Source: a virus
DNA: 37,414 bases
Virus record (IMG/VR): IMGVR_UViG_3300042465_000616
Location: 1 to 37,414 of that record
Strand: one strand, 5' to 3'
The notes under the pieces were generated by a model. It saw only the letters and a list, made by a program, of their open reading frames with translations. It searched no databases and was not told the origin of the DNA. Positions 8,952-14,059 of this stretch are shown in pieces (the stretch's first letter is position 1; each line of letters opens with the position of its first letter). The translations under genes were made by a program, and so were the position numbers.

Positions 8952-9095
8952 TTATTTCTTTTTCATTGGTTTGGCAGCTTCACGCTTCACCGAATAGGCA
9001 ATTGCCACGCTTTGACTCACAGGTTTTCCGGATTTAATTTCAGCAGCAACATTCTTGCGAAATGCTGCGGGGCTTTTGGATTTGACGAGTGGCAT
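8952..9095 (-). CDS. Small basic protein (47 aa)
   Basis: Starts MPLVKSKSPAAFRKNVAAEI and ends in KPMKKK. It is strongly basic, with the pattern AFRKNVAAEIKSGKP...AIAYSVKREA that recurs in short proteins next to portal genes of podoviruses and siphoviruses. The ATG shares its A with the stop of the preceding gene (TAATG), so the two are coupled. It may bind DNA or assist packaging, inferred from charge and position only. Confidence 0.75.
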   Translation of the reverse strand: MPLVKSKSPAAFRKNVAAEIKSGKPVSQSVAIAYSVKREAAKPMKKK

Positions 9096-9250
9096 TATTT
9101 ACCCTTCTTTGCAGTCTTGGCAGACTCTTTGAATGCCTTGGCAGTAGGTGCGCCCTCAGTGCCAGGCTTACGCATCTTCTCTTTAGAGCCAGCGGCGATA
9201 CGTGCCTGTTTAGCGTGAATATTAGCGTAAAGACCAGGTTTTGTAGCCAT
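9095..9250 (-). CDS. Small basic protein (51 aa)
   Basis: Starts MATKPGLYANIHAKQARIAA and ends KTAKKGK. The GLYANIHAK...RIAAGSKEKMRKPG pattern belongs to a small phage protein family seen beside terminase and portal genes; no function is known to me. About a quarter of the residues are Lys or Arg. Spacing to both neighbours is two bases or less, so it is part of a tightly packed run of three basic genes. Confidence 0.77.
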   Translation of the reverse strand: MATKPGLYANIHAKQARIAAGSKEKMRKPGTEGAPTAKAFKESAKTAKKGK

Positions 9251-9252
9251 GA

Positions 9253-9507
9253 TTAGCACTTCCATCGTTTAAGAGCCGCCTTGGCACGTTCGCCATCTTT
9301 CGCATTAGCAGCTACAGCACCCATCCTAGCGCAAAATGAATCCTTGCGGCCTTGGTCTGCCTTGGTCTTAGGGTTTGGGGCTGGCGGTTTAAGATTAGAG
9401 CCAGTTGCGGCATTGTACTTCTCTCTGCCTTTGGCAGTCAAACCAGCGCCCTTGGATATGGGCAGCTTCTCGCCGCGTCCAACAGATAGTGAAACCGTCT
9501 TCTTCAT
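9253..9507 (-). CDS. Small basic protein, DUF6321-like (84 aa)
   Basis: Starts MKKTVSLSVGRGEKLPISKG and contains GAGLTAKGREKYNAATGSNL, RKDSFCARMGAVA and a final ALKRWKC. These blocks occur together in a phage protein family that I believe is DUF6321, though the label should be confirmed. It is rich in Lys/Arg, lacks an enzyme motif, and follows the large terminase by one base. Its companions at 9095-9250 and 8952-9095 share the composition. Confidence 0.75.
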   Translation of the reverse strand: MKKTVSLSVGRGEKLPISKGAGLTAKGREKYNAATGSNLKPPAPNPKTKADQGRKDSFCARMGAVAANAKDGERAKAALKRWKC

Positions 9508-10992
9508 TTAAGACCCCATCCATGATGTTGCTGCGCTGCCGGACTGCGCGTTTACACGGCGTTCAGTTTTCGCATTATAGTCACGATGCGCCACAGGAAA
9601 GGCAAAAGTTACACAAAGCGCGTCTGCCGCATCAGGTGACGCCAGCCCTCGAGCCTTCATTTCCTTCTTACTCTCCAGCAAAATGGCACCAGCCGAGTTT
9701 GTTTTCCGCATGGGGCCAACCAAGTCGGCCTTCAACTGTCGATCTGCCGAAACACTGGCCGTTTTGAGCCAATCCTTCATCGCGCCCCACATCTCAGCAC
9801 GTTTATTCTGCCACATTATGGGGCTTTTCGCCTTCCAACCGAAGTTCACACCCCGCACCTTGTACCGCTGCTCGGTCAACCTGTCAAGTATCCCGTAGCC
9901 CAGCCCACCCTCGTCGATCACTGTCAACAGGGGCTTGTACTCCTCGATGGCGTCAATAACGTGGCCCACCACGGACATGGTATCCTCACCCTTGTATCGT
10001 TTGATCGCAATGATGTCACGCCCCTGGCGAACACAGATCACGGTGCTGTCCATGCCACCACGCGCCGGGTCAACGCCGATAACGATAGGCGCAGTCATGT
10101 CCTTATATTTTGGCCGTTTGAACGCATCCTCGACCAGCGTGGGCGATATGAACTGGTCCTCACCCGTGGCCGGGAACTCACCATAGACCTCCACCCGCGC
10201 CTCACGCGAGTCGTCCCCATACTCAGCAATGATCTGGTTGTACACAGCCTGATCGGTGCCCTCCACCGTCCGGGCGTCAATCATCTGCCCGTTCCAAAAC
10301 GCCCGCTTGCCGTGGAACGTCTCAAAAAAGTACCCGGTGTTACGCCGTGGGTTCGAGAACGCCAGCCAGTACCTGTCCAATATCTTCTCTGTAAAGAAGC
10401 CGGCCGCCACGCTCCAGATGCCATCAGGTATGCCACTCGCCTCGTCGAAGATAACCATCATGCCATCATGGTTGTGGACACCCGCATAGGCGTCTGGGTT
10501 CTCCTCGCTCCACAGCTTACCCTCGGCTGCCCAGTACCGGGTGCCCTTCTTGAGGTCACGCTCCACTAGGTCAGTCAGCCACGTGGCCGGGACCAGCTTC
10601 GTAGCACTCACCTCCCACCAGTGCGAGTTCACCGCCATCGTGGCCCACTTAGTCAACTCACCCCATGTCACCGTGCGAAGCTGGTTCTCGCTGTTAGCCG
10701 ATACGATGACGGTACTGCCTATCCTGGTACTCAGCATCCACAGTATCAGCCACGCCACCAGTGCCGACTTACCTATCCCCCGGCCAGAAGACACGGCTAT
10801 GCGCAGCGCCTCCATGTCCAGCACACCCTTGTTGTTCTTGATGTGGGTCGTAATCTCACGCAGCACCCTGCGCTGCCACCTGCGCGGCCCCTTGAAGTTA
10901 GCCAGCGGTGTGTTCTCCATGCCCCAGGGGAAGGTAAACAGCACGAAGCTCTCAGGGTCATCCTTGATCTGAGGACTCCACAGCTTCGACAT
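9508..10992 (-). CDS. terL: Terminase large subunit (494 aa)
   Basis: ATP-driven DNA packaging motor and headful nuclease. The ATPase domain has a Walker A motif SSGRGIGKS (residues 68-76) and Walker B VIFDEA (180-185). The RNase H-like nuclease domain has GVDPARGG (Asp308), TVIDEGG (Asp360) and SPDAADAL (Asp454/Asp457). The start at ATG 10992 is preferred because a GAGGAGGAG ribosome site lies upstream; the frame is also open to a TTG at 11034 with no ribosome site. It follows the small subunit closely. All catalytic residues expected for a functional motor are present. Confidence 0.95.
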   Translation of the reverse strand: MSKLWSPQIKDDPESFVLFTFPWGMENTPLANFKGPRRWQRRVLREITTHIKNNKGVLDMEALRIAVSSGRGIGKSALVAWLILWMLSTRIGSTVIVSANSENQLRTVTWGELTKWATMAVNSHWWEVSATKLVPATWLTDLVERDLKKGTRYWAAEGKLWSEENPDAYAGVHNHDGMMVIFDEASGIPDGIWSVAAGFFTEKILDRYWLAFSNPRRNTGYFFETFHGKRAFWNGQMIDARTVEGTDQAVYNQIIAEYGDDSREARVEVYGEFPATGEDQFISPTLVEDAFKRPKYKDMTAPIVIGVDPARGGMDSTVICVRQGRDIIAIKRYKGEDTMSVVGHVIDAIEEYKPLLTVIDEGGLGYGILDRLTEQRYKVRGVNFGWKAKSPIMWQNKRAEMWGAMKDWLKTASVSADRQLKADLVGPMRKTNSAGAILLESKKEMKARGLASPDAADALCVTFAFPVAHRDYNAKTERRVNAQSGSAATSWMGS

Positions 10993-11035
10993 AAGAGTCT
11001 GCTCCTCCTCACCACTATATATAGGCTTCTGCAAG

Positions 11036-11608
11036 TTAGTCCTCGATCCTTGGAGTTACATCTTCTATGTCAGCTAGGTCGATCACCCGGGCGTCAGCCT
11101 GCGCCAGTGCACCTAGGATACTGATCTGACCACCCACATCAATAGTCTTGACCTCACCGTACTGTTTACGATTGTCAGCGCCCATCAGCCACTTCCGAGT
11201 GTCGATCCGCAGCTTGGACCGATTAACGTCCTCCAACGAGTCGTTAGCATCGGCAATCGCAATCATCTCGTTGGCCCATGTCTCCGTGCGAAGCTCCTTG
11301 GCCTCTTTATATAGCTGGTGCCGTATCGGGTCCTTCTTGATCCACCGAAGGAACGCACCATACTCAAACTCACGGAAGTCTTGGTCAATCACTGACTGGA
11401 ACGTCCGGCCCGAGGCAATCTGCTCAAGCGCACGCATAAACACGATTTCGTACTGCGTAAGCATCAAGTCAGTTTGAGCCTTGATGACAATAGGGGAGAT
11501 TGGGATAGTTTGTTCGGGCGCACTGAGCCAATCAGGCAATTCGACTTGGTATGCTGATTGATGTGTTACCTGATCTGTGACAGGTGCGCCTGTGAATTCA
11601 TTATTCAT
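11036..11608 (-). CDS. terS: Terminase small subunit (190 aa)
   Basis: DNA-recognition subunit that selects the packaging start and regulates the large subunit. The gene is first in the leftward late operon, right after the control region. Residues about 50-100 (ALEQIASGRTFQSVIDQDF, then FLRWIKKDPIRHQLYKEA) form the helix-turn-helix and following helices usual for small terminases. The middle (ANEMIAIADANDSLEDVNRS, then RKWLMGADNRKQYG) is a segment often conserved in this family. The ATG at 11608 is the first possible start. The identification is strengthened by the adjacent large subunit. Confidence 0.88.
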   Translation of the reverse strand: MNNEFTGAPVTDQVTHQSAYQVELPDWLSAPEQTIPISPIVIKAQTDLMLTQYEIVFMRALEQIASGRTFQSVIDQDFREFEYGAFLRWIKKDPIRHQLYKEAKELRTETWANEMIAIADANDSLEDVNRSKLRIDTRKWLMGADNRKQYGEVKTIDVGGQISILGALAQADARVIDLADIEDVTPRIED

Positions 11609-11652
11609 AGTGTCTAGATACTATCACACCGTGATGGAACGTGGTGCAAGTG

Positions 11653-11682
11653 AATAGATGACCCAATGGGTTACTGTGTAAA
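11653..11682 (-). promoter_or_regulatory. Candidate leftward promoter before terminase genes, with operator in spacer
   Basis: On the minus strand, TTTACA (11682-11677) is followed after 18 bases by TCTATT (11658-11653). The spacer contains ACAGTAACCCATTGGGT. The same arrangement, -35 box then CAGTAACCCANNGGGT then -10 box, occurs at the rightward promoter 12206-12233, which supports both calls. The -10 box is only a fair match, so the promoter may be weak or need an activator. Confidence 0.5.
11661..11671. repeat. Operator-type near-palindrome, copy 1 (inverted orientation)
   Basis: Sequence ACCCAATGGGT, the reverse-strand form of ACCCATTGGGT. It lies inside the spacer of the leftward promoter candidate and is flanked on the minus strand by ACAGTA, as at other copies. 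Confidence 0.75.
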
Positions 11683-11710
11683 TGAATAAAAAATAAAAAA
11701 TAAAATTGTT
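11681..11710. other. AT-rich patch, possible unwinding element
   Basis: About 30 bases are almost wholly A and T, with three A-runs of five or six bases each separated by single T residues. It lies next to the repeat arrays. Such patches are typical where phage origins melt, but no origin protein or iteron class is identified, so the function is speculative. Confidence 0.4.
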
Positions 11711-11764
11711 CGTGATGCCTCCGTAGCCGTGGCCCATTGGCGCTCGGCCCTACCCACCCCATCG

Positions 11765-11866
11765 GAATCCATTGTGCATTTGGCAACCACAGTGCATCTG
11801 GAATCATTGTGCATATGGTAACAGTAACCCATTGGGTTATCATTATGCACCTAGAATCATTGTGCA
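11765..11866. repeat. Three copies of GAATC(C)ATTGTGCA
   Basis: Direct repeats begin at 11765 (GAATCCATTGTGCA), 11801 (GAATCATTGTGCA) and 11854 (GAATCATTGTGCA). Two are followed by an ATNTGG-like tail. A related CAGTGCATCTGG lies at about 11790. Spacings are about 36 and 53 bases. They interleave with the TAACCC palindromes and probably bind a different protein. Confidence 0.65.
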
Positions 11867-11964
11867 ATAGTCAACAGTAACCCATTGGGTATGTGTAACC
11901 CATTGTCCAATGGTCAACCCATTGGGCACAATTAACCCATTGGGCATAATTGACCCATTGGGTA
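11825..11964. repeat. Cluster of TAACCCATTGGGTTA palindromes
   Basis: The best copy is a perfect 7+1+7 palindrome at 11825-11839. Further copies start at 11878, 11896 (half-site followed by a CCATTG-TC-CAATGG palindrome at 11900-11913), 11916, 11933 and 11953. The core ACCCATTGGG is almost invariant and the flanks vary (GTTA, GTAT, GCAC, GCAT, GTATG). Closely spaced palindromes of this kind suggest cooperative binding of a dimeric regulator. Confidence 0.8.
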
Positions 11965-11980
11965 TGGTGAAATTTGGCGC

Positions 11981-12044
11981 AGTTGTCACAGTTGATGCAA
12001 TAATGCCTATTTTTTAAGCAAATGGTCATGCGAGTGTGACAACT
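11981..12044. repeat. Perfect 10-bp inverted repeat AGTTGTCACA / TGTGACAACT
   Basis: The left arm is 11981-11990 and the right arm 12035-12044, with 44 bases between them. The left arm overlaps GTCACAGTTGA (11985-11995), which is repeated exactly at 12133-12143. GTTGACACAG recurs at 12139-12148 and 12204-12213. This second motif family reaches the -35 box of the rightward promoter, so it may be a separate regulator site. Confidence 0.65.
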
Positions 12045-12161
12045 TGCTCTCCGCACAGGAGACCCAAAAATTAGACTTTTTCTCTTTTCTAGTGCTTTTT
12101 CAAAAACCCCCAAATCATTACCCCCTTGGCTAGTCACAGTTGACACAGTTAAAACAGTGGC

Positions 12162-12177
12162 TAACCCATAGGGTTTA
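12162..12177. repeat. Operator-type near-palindrome TAACCCATAGGGTTTA
   Basis: Variant copy of the TAACCCATTGGGTTA family, 44 bases upstream of the rightward -35 box and 14 bases after a GTTGACACAG motif. It has no credible -10 box of its own, so it is more likely an upstream operator than a promoter. Confidence 0.65.
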
Positions 12178-12205
12178 TCCCTAGAAAATAGTTCACAAGT
12201 AGTTG

Positions 12206-12233
12206 TTGACACAGTAACCCAACGGGTTATACT
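12206..12233 (+). promoter_or_regulatory. Rightward early promoter with operator in its spacer
   Basis: A perfect TTGACA box (12206-12211) and TATACT (12228-12233) are separated by 16 bases, a strong sigma70-type promoter. The spacer is filled by TAACCCAACGGGTTA (12215-12229), the palindrome family of this region. A protein on that site would block RNA polymerase. The start of transcription would be near 12240, about 40 bases before the first early gene. It probably drives 12282-14013. Confidence 0.8.
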
Positions 12234-12240
12234 TACACCA

Positions 12241-12258
12241 CTGCACAAAATCGTGCAG
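12241..12258 (+). other. Hairpin at the 5' end of the early transcript
   Basis: CTGCAC (12241-12246) pairs with GTGCAG (12253-12258) around a six-base AAAATC loop. It lies at the predicted first bases of the early mRNA, ten bases before the AAGGA ribosome site. Such 5' stem-loops can protect mRNA from decay; it could also be one more DNA-binding palindrome. Confidence 0.5.
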
Positions 12259-12281
12259 GTAACTTGTAAGGACAATTCACC

Positions 12282-12494
12282 ATGAGCAAAGAGATTTTGA
12301 TTTACGGCCTTGAGCAAAACGAGACACGTGATTACATGGAATCATTGCTTGCATGTTTTCCAGTGACTGACAAAGCCCCCTCGAACATTGAAGCGGTTAA
12401 AGCCGCCGCAACGGCCGAGGGCTATCATTCTTTCCGCGTTGCCGGGTTTGTTCCCGGTACAGTGCCAAACTTTGCCAAAGCGGTGACTGTATGA
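12282..12494 (+). CDS. Early protein of unknown function (70 aa)
   Basis: First gene behind the early promoter. The AAGGA ribosome site at 12268-12272 sits nine bases before the ATG. The product starts MSKEILIYGLEQNETRDYME and is mixed alpha/beta with no motif I recognise. Its stop overlaps the next start as ATGA. First genes of phage early operons often encode host-takeover factors, but nothing in the sequence proves that here. Confidence 0.75.
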   Translation: MSKEILIYGLEQNETRDYMESLLACFPVTDKAPSNIEAVKAAATAEGYHSFRVAGFVPGTVPNFAKAVTV

Positions 12495-12664
12495 AATACG
12501 TCATCATCGAAAAAGCTAACCCGTTAGCCGTGCACTGTATTTGCGACACACGCGAGCGGGCGCAACATTGGATTGACGTTAATGCCCCCGAATACGTAGC
12601 TAAAGGCTATTTCATGGATAAAACGTTAACCGCCGATAGTTTCACAATCAAGGTGCGGCCATGA
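12491..12664 (+). CDS. Early protein of unknown function (57 aa)
   Basis: Starts MKYVIIEKANPLAVHCICDT and ends FTIKVRP. ATGA overlaps join it to both neighbours (12491-12494 and 12661-12664), which is strong evidence that it is translated. It has a short beta-alpha-beta look and no family was recognised. Confidence 0.75.
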   Translation: MKYVIIEKANPLAVHCICDTRERAQHWIDVNAPEYVAKGYFMDKTLTADSFTIKVRP

Positions 12665-12873
12665 ACTTTGCCAACTTACCCAACCAAGCCGCCACTATGG
12701 CCGCGAATGCCAAAAGTGGCACATTGACTCTAGCCGGTCAAAAGTACACGTTAACCTTTACCCCTGAGTGGGTGTATGAGGTTGCTGATAGCAGCGGCGA
12801 AGTGCTGACACGCTTCAACACTAAAAAGCTAACAGTAGCCCGTCAATGGCTGCGTGACTATCTGGAGAATTAA
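12661..12873 (+). CDS. Early protein of unknown function (70 aa)
   Basis: Starts MNFANLPNQAATMAANAKSG. The part TLTLAGQKYTLTFTPEWVYE looks like beta strands, and the C-terminal RQWLRDYLEN is a helix. It is coupled to the gene before it by ATGA and followed after two bases by the next. No family recognised. Confidence 0.75.
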   Translation: MNFANLPNQAATMAANAKSGTLTLAGQKYTLTFTPEWVYEVADSSGEVLTRFNTKKLTVARQWLRDYLEN

Positions 12874-12875
12874 CC

Positions 12876-13028
12876 ATGCGTGAACATTACACCCCTCCCC
12901 GTCACCATCGTATCGGCAAACGGCTCGCAAGAGAGCAACGCACTCAGGCCGTGGCCGACTACCTAGCCGCACTGGCTATCGGCTTGGCACTAACTGCCCT
13001 GGCACTGGCTTATTTTGATATTCTGTAA
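12876..13028 (+). CDS. Small early membrane protein (50 aa)
   Basis: Starts MREHYTPPRHHRIGKRLARE. The first half is basic and the second half (about 28-47, ending LALTALALAYFDIL) is one hydrophobic helix long enough to cross a membrane. This gives a single-pass protein with the basic end inside. Early phage membrane miniproteins often act on the host membrane or block superinfection; no specific role can be read here. Confidence 0.65.
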   Translation: MREHYTPPRHHRIGKRLAREQRTQAVADYLAALAIGLALTALALAYFDIL

Positions 13029-13054
13029 CCCGTAACCCGTAAGGAAAATTTATT

Positions 13055-13309
13055 ATGCAAGCTATTCAAACCCGCTATCTCGGACCAACCAACTCACGCG
13101 GCTCGCGCATCAAGGCCTGGGCTGCTGCTGGATCAATCACTATCCCTTACCCGCACGAGTTATCGGGCCAAGCGTGCCACCGTGCCGCTGCTGAAGCCCT
13201 GGCCCTGAAGTGCGAATGGGATACGCCCTTCTATGGTTCACTACTTGGAGGTCAGTTGGCCAACGGTGACTATGCGTTTGTGTTCAACAATGAATTCTCA
13301 AAGGACTAA
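13055..13309 (+). CDS. Early protein of unknown function (84 aa)
   Basis: Starts MQAIQTRYLGPTNSRGSRIK after an AAGGAAAA ribosome site. The TRYLGPTNSRGSRIKA block, the run of Ala/His/Cys in ACHRAAAEALALK and the end DYAFVFNN form a pattern I have seen in small phage and plasmid proteins of unknown role. The upstream bases hold two tandem GTAACCC half-sites (about 13025-13040), reminiscent of the control-region operators. Confidence 0.75.
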   Translation: MQAIQTRYLGPTNSRGSRIKAWAAAGSITIPYPHELSGQACHRAAAEALALKCEWDTPFYGSLLGGQLANGDYAFVFNNEFSKD

Positions 13310-13313
13310 CACC

Positions 13314-13442
13314 ATGACCCCAATTGCATACTATGCGGAACTGTGCGGCCGTCACCGTGCCTACTCATGGGCGCCGCCGATACCTTATGACCGATGGCTA
13401 ACCCTATGGTGGCCCACGATCAGTAAACAAGTTAACCCGTAA
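13314..13442 (+). CDS. 42-residue early protein
   Basis: Starts MTPIAYYAELCGRHRAYSWA, four bases after the preceding stop. It is rich in Trp, Tyr and Pro, with no clear membrane helix or motif. It is supported by compact spacing and strand only. Confidence 0.5.
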   Translation: MTPIAYYAELCGRHRAYSWAPPIPYDRWLTLWWPTISKQVNP

Positions 13443-13461
13443 CATTGAAGGGACCGACACC

Positions 13462-13707
13462 ATGACCAACCTAATGACAATCCCCGCTACTGAGGCCGAG
13501 CGCCTGGCCTATGCTGAGGGCTTCACCCGTACCGCTGACCTATTCGCCCGGGTAGCTGATCTGGAGGCAACCCAGGCCGTGCTGGACCAGGAGATAGACA
13601 ACCTTCAAGCTGAGTTGAAAACCGCCCATGCTGATTTGCACGATGCCGTGAGCCATGCTGAGAGCTTGGCCGCTGAACTTGCGCAGCACCGCAGGGCTGA
13701 ATGGTGA
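13462..13707 (+). CDS. Early coiled-coil protein (81 aa)
   Basis: Starts MTNLMTIPATEAERLAYAEG. Residues about 25-78 (RVADLEATQAVLDQEI, DNLQAELKTAHADLHDAV, SHAESLAAELAQH) show clear heptads, so the product is a helical, probably oligomeric coiled coil. A GAAGGGA ribosome site precedes it. Function unknown. Confidence 0.72.
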   Translation: MTNLMTIPATEAERLAYAEGFTRTADLFARVADLEATQAVLDQEIDNLQAELKTAHADLHDAVSHAESLAAELAQHRRAEW

Positions 13708-13757
13708 CGCTCGCCCTGCTTATCGTGGCCGTGCTGGCCGCGCTACTTAACCTTTGA
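13701..13757 (+). CDS. Possible 18-residue membrane peptide
   Basis: The ATG at 13701 overlaps the end of the coiled-coil gene and reads MVTLALLIVAVLAALLNL, a single hydrophobic stretch. It might be a translated micropeptide, but such short open frames also arise by chance. Confidence 0.25.
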   Translation: MVTLALLIVAVLAALLNL

Positions 13758-13767
13758 ATTGAACAAT

Positions 13768-14013
13768 ATGAACCAAATAACCAACTTACGCACTCGCTTG
13801 GGCCTGTCCGTGGCCCAGATGGCCTACTACCTGGGTGTGAGTGCCCATACGATTATCAAGTACGAGAACGACACCCGGCACCCCGGGGGCGCCCTGCTGC
13901 GCCTAATCGAGGTACTGCAGACCCTCGAAGTGATGGCGCCTGCTATCCATGCCCATATGATGCCCAGCGTGGCACCGGATAGCCCCGTGGAGGAGGGGTT
14001 ACCTACTGACTAG
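13768..14013 (+). CDS. XRE-family helix-turn-helix regulator (81 aa)
   Basis: DNA-binding regulator of the Cro/CI type. Residues 7-40 (LRTRLGLSVAQMAYYLGVSA, then HTIIKYENDTRHPGG) are a standard XRE helix-turn-helix: helix 2 SVAQMAYYLG, turn VS, recognition helix AHTIIKYEN. The C-terminal third is short and may form the dimer surface. The ATG at 13768 is chosen over a TTG nine bases upstream. It is the last gene of the first early operon, ahead of a terminator. It is the best candidate to bind the TAACCC palindromes and to repress its own operon and the late promoter. Confidence 0.85.
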   Translation: MNQITNLRTRLGLSVAQMAYYLGVSAHTIIKYENDTRHPGGALLRLIEVLQTLEVMAPAIHAHMMPSVAPDSPVEEGLPTD

Positions 14014-14035
14014 GGCACCTGTAGCCCAGACGTTA

Positions 14036-14058
14036 AAAAGCCCCTTGATGGGGCTTTT
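14036..14058. terminator. Bidirectional rho-independent terminator
   Basis: AAAAGCCCC (14036-14044) pairs perfectly with GGGGCTTTT (14050-14058) around TTGAT. It has a T-run on both strands and lies between two genes that converge (XRE regulator rightwards, primase-helicase leftwards). It would end both transcripts. Confidence 0.9.
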
Positions 14059-14059
14059 C

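Larger units (their letters stand above)
11609..12281. promoter_or_regulatory. Divergent control region between late and early operons
   Basis: This 673-base stretch, the only long gap in the genome, holds no convincing gene. It has about ten copies of the near-palindrome TAACCCATTGGGTTA, a set of GTCACAGTTGA/GTTGACACAG motifs, three GAATC(C)ATTGTGCA motifs and an AT-rich block at 11681-11710. It also has outward promoter candidates at both ends. It separates the leftward terminase operon from the rightward early operon, so it probably controls both. An origin of replication is also possible because repeated sites lie beside an easily melted patch. Confidence 0.8.

Noticed and set aside
10993-11034. 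TTG start for the large terminase, adding 14 residues
   Set aside because: No ribosome site lies before it, whereas the ATG at 10992 has a strong GAGGAGGAG site.
12140-12168. A second rightward promoter using TTGACA at 12140
   Set aside because: No acceptable -10 box lies 16-18 bases downstream; only TAACCC is present there.
11601-12317. Two minus-strand open frames through the control region
   Set aside because: Their translations mostly echo the ACCCATTGGG repeats (Met-Gly-Tyr-type runs) and they run through promoters and operators. No ribosome site or domain supports them.
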